DNA of 64,000 nucleotides from Candidatus Poseidoniia archaeon (GCA_030748895.1 JASMLC010000002.1:1-64000); one strand, 5' to 3'. Shown: positions 43,155-51,897, counted from the stretch's first letter. Numbers and translations are program-made. The notes: generated from the letters alone by a model not told the origin.

Positions 43155-44381
43155 TCAGACCCCCAGCTGCTGCCGCTGCTTGCGCAGGTGCGGCAGTTCT
43201 TTTTTATAGACATCTTCGAAAAGCGTGCTCGCCGGCGGACAGGGCCCCGCGTCGAGCGTGCCGTACTCTTCCGCCTTCTTGTAGGACTTGACGACCAGTT
43301 CGTCCAGCTCCTTTTCGAGCGCTTTATGGCGCTTATCGTCCCACTCGCCAATGGCCACAAGGTGGGCCTTCAGCCGCTCGACGGGGTCGCCCAGCGGCCA
43401 CGATTCCCACTCATTTTTCGGCCGGTAGCGCGTCGGGTCGTCGCTGGTCGAGTGCGCCTCGCCGCGGTAGGTCAGGACCTCGATGAAGGTCGCGCCATCG
43501 CCGTTCCGCGCGCGCTCGGCAGCCCATTGCGTCACGCCGTAGAGCGCAAGGAAGTCGTTTCCGTCCACTCTTATGGATGGCAAGTCATACGCGATGCCGC
43601 GCGCCGCGAAGGTGGCGCCGCCGGTCGAGATATTCATGTGGGTCGAGATGGCCCACTGGTTGTTGACCACGTTCAGGATTACTGGCGCGCGGTAGACTGC
43701 GGCGAAGTTGATGGCGTAGTGAAAATCACCCTCGGCGGCGGTGCCGTCGCCCAGCCACGAAATGGCGACGCTATCTTCGCCGCGGTAGGCAAATGCCATC
43801 GCGGCGCCGACCGCCTGCGGGAATTGCGTTCCCACCGGACTCGATATGGAGACGAAATTCCCCTCGCGCCAGGAGTAGTGGACCGGCATCTGCCGCCCTT
43901 TGGTGTTGTCGCGCCGGTTCGAGATGCAGTGGCACATCATGTCGACCAGGTCGCGGCCGCGCACCAGCTGCAGCCCCGGCTGGCGGTAGCTCGGGAACAG
44001 GATGTCGTCGTTGCGCAGCGCCATCCCCTGCGCAATCGCCACGGCCTCCTCGCCCAGGGATTTCATGTAGAACGAGAGCTTGCCGGTGCGCTGGAGCGTC
44101 TGCATGCGGTCGTCGTAGATGCGCAGCAGCAGCATGTGTCGCAGCCCGGTGCGGAGCACCCCGGGCTCGAGCCCGGGGTCCCAGTCACCGACCGCGCGGT
44201 GCTTGTCGTCGAGCACGCGCACCAGCGAGAACGCCAGCTCGCGCATATCGGCCGCGTCGCCGTCGATCGCTGGCTTCGGCGCTTCGCCCGCCTTGGAAAG
44301 CTTGAGCTGGCTGAAGTCGGGCTGCTCGCCCGGCCGCGCCGGCGGTTCCGGCACGTGCAGCGTCTTTTTCTTCCGACTCAT
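43155..44381 (-). CDS. 2-oxoacid dehydrogenase E1 component, alpha subunit
   Basis: 408 residues. The ThDP/Mg motif is WLGDGTAAEGDFHYAINFAA ending in NN; also present are KSLGEEAVAIAQGMAL and the phosphorylation-loop-like region SISSPVGTQFPQAVG. It decarboxylates the 2-oxoacid and passes the acyl group to E2. It begins with a basic MSRKKKT. It is the first gene of the E1a-E1b-E2-E3-LipB operon; ATG 44381 lies about 23 nt from a strong TATA box. Confidence 0.93.
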   Translation of the reverse strand: MSRKKKTLHVPEPPARPGEQPDFSQLKLSKAGEAPKPAIDGDAADMRELAFSLVRVLDDKHRAVGDWDPGLEPGVLRTGLRHMLLLRIYDDRMQTLQRTGKLSFYMKSLGEEAVAIAQGMALRNDDILFPSYRQPGLQLVRGRDLVDMMCHCISNRRDNTKGRQMPVHYSWREGNFVSISSPVGTQFPQAVGAAMAFAYRGEDSVAISWLGDGTAAEGDFHYAINFAAVYRAPVILNVVNNQWAISTHMNISTGGATFAARGIAYDLPSIRVDGNDFLALYGVTQWAAERARNGDGATFIEVLTYRGEAHSTSDDPTRYRPKNEWESWPLGDPVERLKAHLVAIGEWDDKRHKALEKELDELVVKSYKKAEEYGTLDAGPCPPASTLFEDVYKKELPHLRKQRQQLGV

Positions 44382-44396
44382 CCCATCGCATAGATT

Positions 44397-44407
44397 GCAT
44401 TATATAA
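44397..44407 (-). promoter_or_regulatory. TATA box of the E1-E2-E3-lipB operon
   Basis: The alternating ATTATATAAT at 44398-44407 is the most A/T-rich promoter element in the window and lies about 23 nt before ATG 44381. Confidence 0.6.
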
Positions 44408-44410
44408 TAC

Positions 44411-44739
44411 AATAAAACAGTATGTCTATCACTCTTCCGAACGGCGTCGCCACAACGCTCGTTTCCATTTTTCGAGTTTAGACTGTAAAGCGCAGTATCC
44501 GCTCCAATATCCGTCGTGCGATATACCGCATCACTATCATCAAAAATGTTCATGCCCAGATTCCAGCATGTCCTTCTGTATCTCCTCTTTTGTAGATAAT
44601 TCCGAATCAAATATTGTTTGGTATAATTCCCAATCAGTTTTATTGGATATTTTACTGAATATCCCGCCCGTCGCCTCGGAGGGTTTTGTTTGGCGCGTCG
44701 GGGTTGCAGTGCCGGGTGGGTTTAGGGTTTTCTCGGAGA
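44411..44739. other. AT-rich intergenic region without a convincing gene
   Basis: About 330 bases between the E1-alpha promoter and the KorC stop, visibly AT-richer than both flanks except for the last 60 bases. A minus-strand frame is open from 44610 but runs out of frame into E1-alpha and has no family signature, and a plus-strand ORF at 44568-44798 runs across the end of korC. A short inverted repeat GGAGA/TCTCC (44735-44748) straddles the korC stop codon. The region may hold regulatory sequence or a decayed gene. Confidence 0.4.
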
Positions 44740-45330
44740 TCAGTCTCCCTGAGCTTTCCGGGCCGCCTCTGCCCCCAGCCGGACGGCCTCCATATTGATG
44801 GGGATGGCGGCAGCCTTGGACTTGAAAGCCTGCCTGACGGCCTTCTCAACTTCCGGGCTGCCCGGGTTCTCCCCCCGGAGCACTAGCAATGCCCCGTACG
44901 CCACTGCGTTCTGGACGACGGTTGCATCACGCAGGTTTCCCCGTAACTTGGCATACTCGGGGGCGTTCAAGTCCGCAGCGATGTCGGTGAGGGGGATGTT
45001 CACAATCCGGATATCATCCCGGGTTGCCTCCCGGACTGCCAGAGAGGAGTTGCGGAGCAGTATTCCGCCCGGCACCAGTACTTCCTCGAAGTCCATCGAC
45101 GGCTCGTTCATGACGACCAGCAGGTCGGTTGCCTCGGCAATGGGTGAGTCGAGGGGGCGGTCATCGGTGAGGACGTAGCAGCGCACCTTGCCTCCCCGTG
45201 TTTCGGGGCCGTATGACGGGGTGTAGGCCACCCGCTTTCCCTGTTGTAGGGCGAGGTATGCGCAGAGGTTGCCAAGTTCCAGGACCCCCTGCCCGCCATG
45301 GCCAGCAATAAACATCTCGAAGTGGCCCAC
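44740..45330 (-). CDS. korC: 2-oxoacid:ferredoxin oxidoreductase, gamma subunit
   Basis: 196 residues. FIAGHGGQGVLELGN at the N-terminus, SYGPETRGGKVRC and the PLTDIAADL segment are typical of the KorC/PorG gamma domain. It completes a four-subunit enzyme that oxidises a 2-oxoacid to acyl-CoA with ferredoxin as acceptor. GTG 45330 lies two bases from the KorB stop. It is the last gene of the lipA-korDABC run. Confidence 0.9.
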   Translation of the reverse strand: MGHFEMFIAGHGGQGVLELGNLCAYLALQQGKRVAYTPSYGPETRGGKVRCYVLTDDRPLDSPIAEATDLLVVMNEPSMDFEEVLVPGGILLRNSSLAVREATRDDIRIVNIPLTDIAADLNAPEYAKLRGNLRDATVVQNAVAYGALLVLRGENPGSPEVEKAVRQAFKSKAAAIPINMEAVRLGAEAARKAQGD

Positions 45331-45332
45331 CC

Positions 45333-46262
45333 TCAGCCCTCCTCACGGGGGTGGGTCGCGGGACGCGGGTCAACCGTCTTCCCGGAGACCCCCAGGCGGT
45401 CGACGAAGAGCCCTACCGGGAAGGCCGGGAGCATGACTTCGTGGGCGTGGACCTTGCTCTCCAGCACCTTCATTCCCCAGTTGATATTGCAGGTTGAGAT
45501 GAACTCGACGAAGGCGAAGCCCCCCCGCTCCTGCACCTCGAACGCTTCCCGTACCGCCTTCTCCGCCTTGATTGCCGGCCGGGCGATGAATCCCCGCGCC
45601 TCTCCCCGGGGAGTCTCCTGGTCGACTTCCTTGCGCGGAGGGGCTATGGTGATAGAGGCACGCCGGACGTATGCTGCACCTGGCGTCTGGCTGACGAGGG
45701 CGCAGGTGTCAACAGGATGGCCGTGCAGGTCGATAGTGCGCCCCTCCGGCGATGTGCTGGTCTTGCTCCCGATGGGGGTGGTTGGTGCTATCTGGCCCCC
45801 TGTCATCCCGTAGATTCCGTTGTTGACCATGAATATAGTAATCGCCTCACCGCGGTGGGCTGCCTGGAGGGTTTCGGAGAGCCCGATGGCAGCCGCGTCC
45901 CCATCACCCTGGACCATGAAGATGGTGTGGTCAGGTAACAGGCGCTTGATGCCGGTGGCGACCGCTGGGCTGCGGCCGTGAGCAGCCTGTATGGCGTCGA
46001 TGTCGAGGTAGTCGTAGGCGAGAACGCTGCAACCAACACTGACTATCATGATAGAACGGTCCAGTTCACCCCGCCGGACAATCTCGTTACCGATGGCGCG
46101 GGTCAGCGTCCCATGTTCACAACCGGGGCAGTAGTGGGTCTTGAAAGGCTGCACGATGCCCTGGTCCGGGCCGTGCCTCGCTGTGAAGCCGGCTGGTGGC
46201 TCCGGGGTCGGGAGTGAACCGGAAGGGTCGTGGGTGAAGCCGGAATAGGCGTAGTCGGCCAT
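45333..46262 (-). CDS. korB: 2-oxoacid:ferredoxin oxidoreductase, beta subunit
   Basis: 309 residues. The cluster/ThDP region YCPGCEHGTLTRAIGNEI, GCSVLAYDYLDID, the ThDP-Mg motif GDGDAAAIGLSETLQAA ending in NNGIYGMTGGQ, and FVEFISTCNINWGM are the standard KorB features. The natural substrate is probably 2-oxoglutarate or a related 2-oxoacid; sequence alone does not decide. It lies 41 bases downstream of KorA. Confidence 0.92.
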   Translation of the reverse strand: MADYAYSGFTHDPSGSLPTPEPPAGFTARHGPDQGIVQPFKTHYCPGCEHGTLTRAIGNEIVRRGELDRSIMIVSVGCSVLAYDYLDIDAIQAAHGRSPAVATGIKRLLPDHTIFMVQGDGDAAAIGLSETLQAAHRGEAITIFMVNNGIYGMTGGQIAPTTPIGSKTSTSPEGRTIDLHGHPVDTCALVSQTPGAAYVRRASITIAPPRKEVDQETPRGEARGFIARPAIKAEKAVREAFEVQERGGFAFVEFISTCNINWGMKVLESKVHAHEVMLPAFPVGLFVDRLGVSGKTVDPRPATHPREEG

Positions 46263-46303
46263 CGAGAGGCCACTCGCCAGTCGATTAGTGTGAGGGTCCT
46301 GGC

Positions 46304-47440
46304 TCAGGCGAGCACCTCCTTCACCCTGGCGATAATCTCGTTCTGGGTTGGCATGATTCCTCCCGTACGGTTGACAGCCTCCATCCTCACACCGGGGTTG
46401 CTCGCGCGCAGGGCGTACTGAACGTCATGAAACATCTGGCCGTGGCTCAGCTCAACCGTGACGGCGGCCGTGAGCCCGGGGGCGAGGTCCGCCAAGGCCT
46501 TGGCCGGGAAGGGGGAGATAGTCGCCGGACGGAGGAGCCCGACAGGGAGACCCTCACCCCGCATTCTAGTGACGGCGGCCCGCGAGATGCGGGCAGTGAT
46601 GCCATAGGCGACAATCAGGACCTCGGCATCCTCCACTTCGACCTCCTCCCAGAGCGCCTCGCACTTCTCGATACGCTTCCAGCGGTCATGGAGGGTGGCA
46701 GAATGGCGGTTGAAAACATCCTCGTCCAGGAACAGGCTGTTAATGACCCGACGCGCCCCATCCTTCCTCTGGTCCCGATGCCCTACAGCCCACTCCGTAG
46801 CCTGGAGGTCGAACTCCCAGTGGTCCTCCTCCGGGTTCAGGGTGCCACACCCCTTATTGAGCTGGGAGATAATGTCAAGGTCCGGCTGGACATCTTCCTT
46901 GAACTGGCCCGTGAAGGCGTCGAAGACCAGTAGGACCGGCGTGCGATACCGGAAGGCTGTGTCGAAAGCTACGCCAGGGAAGGAGAGAATCTCCTGCACG
47001 CTTGCCGGGGCATAGACTGGCAATCGGTATCCACCGTGGCCTCCGCCCCGCGTGACCTGCCAGTAGTCACTCTGTTCAGCCCCCAGGTTGCCAAGTCCGG
47101 GGCCGCCGCGGTTGACGTTGCCCACGACGAAAGGGAGCATCATACCCACGCCATAGCTGATGCCCTCCTGCTTGAGGCTGAATCCGGGTGAGGCGGTGAA
47201 GGTCATCGCCCGCATCCCGGCACTGGCAGATCCGAGCACCATGTTGATGGCCTCAAGTTCGCTTGATGCCTGCAGGTAGACCTTGTAGTCGGGCCAGCGC
47301 CCGGTGTGAATCTCCGCCGCCATGGTCTCGGCGACTTCGGTCGACGGGGTGATGGGATAGCCGAAGTAGGCATTAAGCCCCGCCCTCAGGGCGCCGATGG
47401 CGATAGCTTCGTTCCCTTTCATGAAAGCCAGCCCGGTCAT
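46304..47440 (-). CDS. korA: 2-oxoacid:ferredoxin oxidoreductase, alpha subunit
   Basis: 378 residues from ATG 47440. MKGNEAIAIGALRAGLNAYF, GYPITPSTEVAETMA and TASPGFSLKQEGISYG are the KorA pyrimidine-domain signatures; ATRISRAAV-like and PATISPFPAKALADL mark the C-terminal domain. The ATG overlaps the KorD stop (ATGA). The longer open frame upstream is antisense-like, low-complexity and unnecessary. Confidence 0.93.
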   Translation of the reverse strand: MTGLAFMKGNEAIAIGALRAGLNAYFGYPITPSTEVAETMAAEIHTGRWPDYKVYLQASSELEAINMVLGSASAGMRAMTFTASPGFSLKQEGISYGVGMMLPFVVGNVNRGGPGLGNLGAEQSDYWQVTRGGGHGGYRLPVYAPASVQEILSFPGVAFDTAFRYRTPVLLVFDAFTGQFKEDVQPDLDIISQLNKGCGTLNPEEDHWEFDLQATEWAVGHRDQRKDGARRVINSLFLDEDVFNRHSATLHDRWKRIEKCEALWEEVEVEDAEVLIVAYGITARISRAAVTRMRGEGLPVGLLRPATISPFPAKALADLAPGLTAAVTVELSHGQMFHDVQYALRASNPGVRMEAVNRTGGIMPTQNEIIARVKEVLA

Positions 47441-47712
47441 GTCGCCAGCTCCCTCTCCCAGACCGCGATGATGGCTGCGTCGGGGCAGACCCTGTAGCAT
47501 AATCCGCAACCGGTGCAGGTTCCTTCAAGCCCCTCCCATGAGTAGGCCACGGGGTTGTGCCCACCGGGTGTGAGGCGCTCTTTGTCGAGCAGGAGGTTGC
47601 CTCGCGGGCAGACCGAGACACAGATGGCACACCCCTTGCAAGTCACCTCGTTCACCTCCACCAGGAATCTCGCTTCGGCGGGAAGCTCCGAGGGACCGGC
47701 GATTCCGGACAT
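47437..47712 (-). CDS. korD: 2-oxoacid:ferredoxin oxidoreductase, ferredoxin-like delta subunit
   Basis: 91 residues with two [4Fe-4S] motifs, CKGCAICVSVCPRG and CTGCGLCYRVCPDA, which pass electrons from the catalytic subunits to ferredoxin. ATG 47712 follows the LipA stop by seven bases; the frame is open upstream into lipA but that part lacks ferredoxin features. It is the first Kor gene of the operon. Confidence 0.92.
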   Translation of the reverse strand: MSGIAGPSELPAEARFLVEVNEVTCKGCAICVSVCPRGNLLLDKERLTPGGHNPVAYSWEGLEGTCTGCGLCYRVCPDAAIIAVWERELAT

Positions 47713-47719
47713 GACAGCG

Positions 47720-48703
47720 TCACCGACGGGGCGTTGAATACACTTTGCCTCTGGATGCTGGAGAGTTTCCCTGAGCAGCAGCACTGGGTTGCCCCCCTCC
47801 CTCGCCGGCTCCCGCCGCCAGCAGCGATTCGGCGCGGTAAGATGAGCGCACCAGCGGCCCCGACGCAATCGCGCGGAAGCCCAGCTCGCGGGCGGTGCGC
47901 GCCAGCGCGTCAAACCGCTCGGGCGTCACAAACTCGCGCACGGGGTGGTAACCCGGCCCCGGCGCGAGGTACTGGCCGAGCGTCAGCAGTTCCACGCCGA
48001 CGTCGCGCAGTGCGCCGAACGCCGAGAGAAGCTCCGCTTCGGTCTCGCCCAGTCCGAGCATGATGCTCGATTTGGTCGCCAGCTCCGGGCGCAATTCCTT
48101 TGCCGTCTCGAGGATGCGCAGCGACTGCGCGAAGCTGGCGCGGGGGTCACGCACCTCCGGCGTCAGCCGCTCGACAGTCTCGACGTTATGCGCGAACACT
48201 TGCAGTGGCGCGCCATCAAGTAGTTCTGCCAGCGCCGCTTCGTTTCCCGCCAGATCGCTACAGAGGAGTTCGAGGCCAACATGCGGCGCCAGTGCGTGAA
48301 CTGCGTCGAGACAGGCGCGGTAGTGGCTCGCTCCCCCGTCGGGGAGGTCGTCACGGTTGACGACCGTTATGACTGTGTAGCTGAGCCCCATGGCGGCAAT
48401 GGCGTCCGCCAGATACTGTGGCTCATGCGCGTCGGGTGCTTCTGGTGCGCGGAGTGTCTCAACCGCACAGAAACGGCATCCTCGAGTGCACTCCCTGCCG
48501 GCGACCATGAAGGTGGCGGTGCCGCGCCCCCAGCATTCGTGGATGTTGGGGCAGTGTGCCTCCTCGCAGACGGTGTGCAGCGCGTTGTCGGCGATTTGGC
48601 CGGTGGTCGCGCGGTAGCGCTGTATCGCGTCGCCTGTCGGCAGCTCGACGCGGAACCATTCGGGCAGCCTCGTTCGTGTGCGCGTGGACAAGGGAGCCGG
48701 CAT
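47720..48703 (-). CDS. lipA: Lipoyl synthase LipA
   Basis: 327 residues. Radical SAM enzyme that inserts two sulfurs into octanoyl-lysine. Auxiliary cluster cysteines are in CEEAHCPNIHEC, the radical SAM cluster in CTRGCRFC, and the serine-ligand motif RSSY near the C-terminus. A Gly/Ser/Ala-rich tail of about 35 residues extends past the RSSY. It stands at the head of the Kor operon, although Kor needs no lipoate; its client is the nearby E2. ATG 48703, with A/T-rich boxes at 48714-48729. Confidence 0.95.
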   Translation of the reverse strand: MPAPLSTRTRTRLPEWFRVELPTGDAIQRYRATTGQIADNALHTVCEEAHCPNIHECWGRGTATFMVAGRECTRGCRFCAVETLRAPEAPDAHEPQYLADAIAAMGLSYTVITVVNRDDLPDGGASHYRACLDAVHALAPHVGLELLCSDLAGNEAALAELLDGAPLQVFAHNVETVERLTPEVRDPRASFAQSLRILETAKELRPELATKSSIMLGLGETEAELLSAFGALRDVGVELLTLGQYLAPGPGYHPVREFVTPERFDALARTARELGFRAIASGPLVRSSYRAESLLAAGAGEGGGQPSAAAQGNSPASRGKVYSTPRR

Positions 48704-48759
48704 CAGTCGTGCGGTTTAATGCTAATGGCCGTGCAACGGCGGTGCGCGGCTTACGGCCG

Positions 48760-50172
48760 TCAGTGGCGCCACATAGGCAGCGCGGCGTCGTAGCCGGCGA
48801 GCGGGACGCCGGTCAGTGCGGCCGCCTCCTGGTCGAGCGCACGCAGGTGGGCCGGCTGCAGGTCGCTGGCGCTGCCGGCGCCCAGTGCGCCCATCGCGTG
48901 CGCCAGCTGGTCGCCCAGCTTGCCGAGCTTGTTGAGCGTGACCTTGCCGGTCAGCACCGCCCCCGCGCCGCCGAGCGCCAGCAGCTTGAGCAGGTCGTTC
49001 GCGCTCGCCCTGGGCAGTTCGGGCAGCACCGGCAGTCCGCTGCCGCGCGCCGCCGCGAGCGCTGCCTCGTGCGGGACGCTCCCCGGCGCCAGGATGACGC
49101 CGTCGGGCGCCGCGCTGCGCAGCGCGCCCATGTCGCCGCTAAGGTCGCCGGCGGGGAGCCGCACCAGCACCGGCACGCGGTTGCACGCGTCCTGTCGCAC
49201 CAGCTCGACCACCTGCGCCAAGTCGTCGGGCCGCTCCATGTCGAGCCGCCGCGGCAGGCTCCCGGCGCAAAGGTCGATGACCGCCAGGTTGCACTTCTCG
49301 AAGCTCGGGGCTTTCGCGCCGACCAGCCACGTCGCCATTTGCGGCGCGTGGTCGCCCTCCCACAGCAATGGAATCGTCAGGTTCAGCGGCTCGCCGGTCC
49401 CGGGGCCGAGCACCAGTCCGGGGCTGACGCGGTCAAGCCCGGGGCGGCGCGGCCGCCGCTTCAGCACCGCCGGCACCAGCCGCAGCCGCGACAGCAGCTC
49501 CGGCGGCTCCTCCGCATCCGCCTTCAGCGGCGCGGCGACCGCCGCGCCGCTGACGCGCTGGAACTCCAGCCCGTGCGGGTCGATGCCGTGCTCCTGCAGC
49601 AGCCGCTGGACCGCCTTGCGCTCGGCGGGCGCGGCGGGCTTTGCTCCCGCCGCAGGCGGCACAAAATTGCCGGCGATGAACAGCTTGCCGCCCGCCATGT
49701 AGCGCGCCACGTCGCCGCCGACGTCGCCCGCCACTACGACGGTGCCGCCCTGCATCCCGGCGCCGAGCGCCCCCTCGACGTCGCCCGCGACCAGCAGCTC
49801 GCCGTCGAGCATCCCCGCCGCAGCGCCGCCCCGTACCGAGCCCTGCACCACCAGCGTCCCGCCCGCCAGCCCGTGGCCGGCGCCGCTGCCGGCGGAGCCG
49901 TTGACGATGATTTCGCCACTGCGCATCGAGTTGCCGGTGAAACGCCCCGCGCCGCCGTTGAGTATCAGCTGCGCGCCGCGGTTCAGCCCGCCAAAGTTGT
50001 CGCCGCCGGTGCCGTCGAACGTCGCCGTCTTGCCTTTGGGGAAGCCGACCGCGATGCACGCCAGCGGCTCGAGCCGCTTGGCGGCGACGGTGTCGCTCTC
50101 CGCCAGCCGCTCCAGCAGTCGCGAATTGATGTCGCCCGGCGTCGGGTCCCAGACCTCCTCCTCGTCCGCCAT
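48760..50172 (-). CDS. Rearranged glutamate-synthase-like protein: GXGXG domain fused to an FMN-barrel-like domain
   Basis: 470 residues from ATG 50172. Residues about 20-200 form the right-handed GXGXG beta-helix of the GltB C-terminus, with repeats such as GGDNFGG, AGSGAGHGLAGGTLVVQG and GDVGGDVARYMAGGKLFIAG. Residues about 250-470 resemble the FMN-binding synthase barrel (LTIPLLWEGDHAPQMATWL, GAGAVLTGKVTLNKLG, AGSASDLQPAHLRALD). The usual order is barrel first, and the glutaminase domain and the 3Fe-4S cysteines are missing. It may not make glutamate. A TATA box lies at 50192-50200. Confidence 0.7.
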   Translation of the reverse strand: MADEEEVWDPTPGDINSRLLERLAESDTVAAKRLEPLACIAVGFPKGKTATFDGTGGDNFGGLNRGAQLILNGGAGRFTGNSMRSGEIIVNGSAGSGAGHGLAGGTLVVQGSVRGGAAAGMLDGELLVAGDVEGALGAGMQGGTVVVAGDVGGDVARYMAGGKLFIAGNFVPPAAGAKPAAPAERKAVQRLLQEHGIDPHGLEFQRVSGAAVAAPLKADAEEPPELLSRLRLVPAVLKRRPRRPGLDRVSPGLVLGPGTGEPLNLTIPLLWEGDHAPQMATWLVGAKAPSFEKCNLAVIDLCAGSLPRRLDMERPDDLAQVVELVRQDACNRVPVLVRLPAGDLSGDMGALRSAAPDGVILAPGSVPHEAALAAARGSGLPVLPELPRASANDLLKLLALGGAGAVLTGKVTLNKLGKLGDQLAHAMGALGAGSASDLQPAHLRALDQEAAALTGVPLAGYDAALPMWRH

Positions 50173-50191
50173 CACCACGGCATCTGCGGTG

Positions 50192-50200
50192 GTATTTAGG
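50192..50200 (-). promoter_or_regulatory. TATA box for the GXGXG-fusion gene
   Basis: CCTAAATAC on the minus strand, centred about 24 nt before ATG 50172 and ruling out the longer open frame to 50805. Confidence 0.55.
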
Positions 50201-50203
50201 TGG

Positions 50204-51187
50204 TTAGTGTCCCCGCGTGACCATGTATTCGAGCAGCGCCTCGAAGAGCTGCCGCGGCTCGCCTTGCGGGTATTTCGCGAGCGTGTTGCGGACGCCCTGT
50301 AAGTAGCTGTTCGCCCGCTCGTGGCACGCCGCCAGCGCGCCGCTGCGCTCCATGATGGCGACCGCCTCCGCCACGTCGGCGTCGCTGCTGTCGCCGTCGT
50401 CGAGGATGGCGGCGAGCCGTGCGCGGTCGTCGGGCGCGGCGCGGTCCAGCGCCTCGATGACGAGCAGCGTGCGCTTGCCCTGCCGGATGTCGGAGCCGGA
50501 CGGCTTGCCCAGGGCTTCCGCCGGGGCGGTCGCGTCGAGGTAATCGTCCCATATCTGGAAGCCGAGGCCGACCTCGATCGCCATCTGTCGCAGCTCCCCC
50601 GCCTCGCGCGCCTCGGCGCCACCGAGGCGCGCGCCGCCATACGCGGCGGAGCCGAACAGGATTGACGTTTTGAGCCGCACCATCTCGAGGTACTCGGCCG
50701 GCGCGACCGTTTCGCGTTCCTCGAAGTCGAGGTCCATCTGCTGCCCCTCGCCGATTTCCCGCACGGTAATCGCCAGATGGCGCACCAGCTCGGCGCGCAG
50801 CGCATCGCTGCAATCGCTGTCGGTCACCATCTCGAACGCGTAGGCGAAGAGTGCGTCGCCCGCGTTAATCGCCGCCGCGACGCCGAACTCGGCGTGCGCC
50901 GATGCGACGCCGTGCCGCAGTTCGTCCTCGTCCATCACGTCGTCGTGGACCAGCGTAAAGTTGTGGACCGCCTCGAGCGCGGCGGCGTACGGCACCGCTT
51001 TCGCCGATTCGCCGCCGACCAGCTCGCACGCCAGCAGCGCCATCACCGGCCGCAGCCGCTTGCCGCCCGCGAGCGGGATGTGCGCCATCGCGCGGTAGAG
51101 CTTCTCGGGCTCGCGCACGCGCAGGTATTCGCGCAGCGCCGCCTCGACCGGCGCCGCCCGCGCAGCGAGCGCCGCCTTCAGTTCCAT
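50204..51187 (-). CDS. idsA: Geranylgeranyl/farnesyl diphosphate synthase
   Basis: 327 residues. First Asp-rich motif DDVMD (82-86) and second DDYLD, with GGKRLRP near 41-47. It elongates DMAPP with IPP for archaeal ether lipids. Phe77 sits five residues before the first motif, as in Sulfolobus GGPP synthase, which suits a C20 product. ATG 51187 overlaps the end of the IPP isomerase gene by 10 nt, so the two isoprenoid genes are coupled. Confidence 0.93.
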   Translation of the reverse strand: MELKAALAARAAPVEAALREYLRVREPEKLYRAMAHIPLAGGKRLRPVMALLACELVGGESAKAVPYAAALEAVHNFTLVHDDVMDEDELRHGVASAHAEFGVAAAINAGDALFAYAFEMVTDSDCSDALRAELVRHLAITVREIGEGQQMDLDFEERETVAPAEYLEMVRLKTSILFGSAAYGGARLGGAEAREAGELRQMAIEVGLGFQIWDDYLDATAPAEALGKPSGSDIRQGKRTLLVIEALDRAAPDDRARLAAILDDGDSSDADVAEAVAIMERSGALAACHERANSYLQGVRNTLAKYPQGEPRQLFEALLEYMVTRGH

Positions 51188-51849
51188 GCCACCTCGCCCA
51201 TGTTGTGGATTTCGCCGTCGGCCATCCCCGCCAGGCCATCAAGGTCGGCCCACCACGCCGGCAGCAGCCGCTCGGCAATCAGTCGGAACCACGGGCCGAT
51301 GGCTTCGCTGTCGAGCAGTTCGCGCAGCTCGGCCTCGGTCACCCAGCGCGCCTCGGCAATCTCGTTGGGGTTCGGCCGCGCCGTGACATCGGCGCGCAGG
51401 CAGATGACGTGGTCCAGCTCGTGCTCGACCCACTCCGCGTCGGCGCGGGCGCGGTAGAGCATGCGGGTCATGAAGACCATCCGCTCGAGCGGCGCTTCGG
51501 CCGGCGGAACGCCCAGCTCCTGCTCCAGCTTGCGCTGCGCGGCGCGCTTGACGCCCAGCGCGTCGCGCTCCTCGAGCTCCGCCTCGCGGTGCAATGGGTG
51601 GCTGCAGCAGCTGTTGGCCCAGACGCCGGGAAAGGTGATTTTCCCCGGCGACCGCTGCTGGAGCAGCAGACGCTCGCGCGAGTCGAAAATCAGCAGGCTG
51701 AAGGCGCGGTGCAGCTGCCCCGAACCGTGGTGGCACTCGACCTTGCTCGCGCTGCCGATAACGCTGTCGCGCTCGTCGACGAGGATGCACTCCTCGGCCA
51801 TCAGCGCGACCTGTTCTGCGTCGTGCCCCGCGAGCGGCTCCGCCTCCAT
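51178..51849 (-). CDS. idi: Isopentenyl-diphosphate delta-isomerase, type I (Nudix)
   Basis: 223 residues. Interconverts IPP and DMAPP. The metal/catalytic features of type I are visible: SKVECHHGSGQLHRAFSLL, the catalytic Cys in WANSCCSHPL, and EHELDHVI with the catalytic Glu. Many archaea use the unrelated FMN-dependent type II enzyme. ATG 51849 lies about 25 nt from the TATA box at 51870-51878; it heads the idi-idsA operon. Confidence 0.93.
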   Translation of the reverse strand: MEAEPLAGHDAEQVALMAEECILVDERDSVIGSASKVECHHGSGQLHRAFSLLIFDSRERLLLQQRSPGKITFPGVWANSCCSHPLHREAELEERDALGVKRAAQRKLEQELGVPPAEAPLERMVFMTRMLYRARADAEWVEHELDHVICLRADVTARPNPNEIAEARWVTEAELRELLDSEAIGPWFRLIAERLLPAWWADLDGLAGMADGEIHNMGEVAWN

Positions 51850-51869
51850 ACTGGCCGGCAGGTGGCGCC

Positions 51870-51878
51870 GCTATAAAG
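51870..51878 (-). promoter_or_regulatory. TATA box for idi-idsA
   Basis: CTTTATAGC on the minus strand, centred about 25 nt before ATG 51849. Confidence 0.6.
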
Positions 51879-51897
51879 GCAGTCGGCGGCCCAACCG

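Noticed and set aside
44185-44610. Minus-strand ORF spanning the AT-rich spacer
   Set aside because: Runs out of frame through the E1-alpha start and shows no family similarity.
48556-50199. 547-codon plus-strand ORF opposite lipA and the GXGXG fusion
   Set aside because: Shadow frame; crosses two genes and the gap between them and has no recognisable domain.
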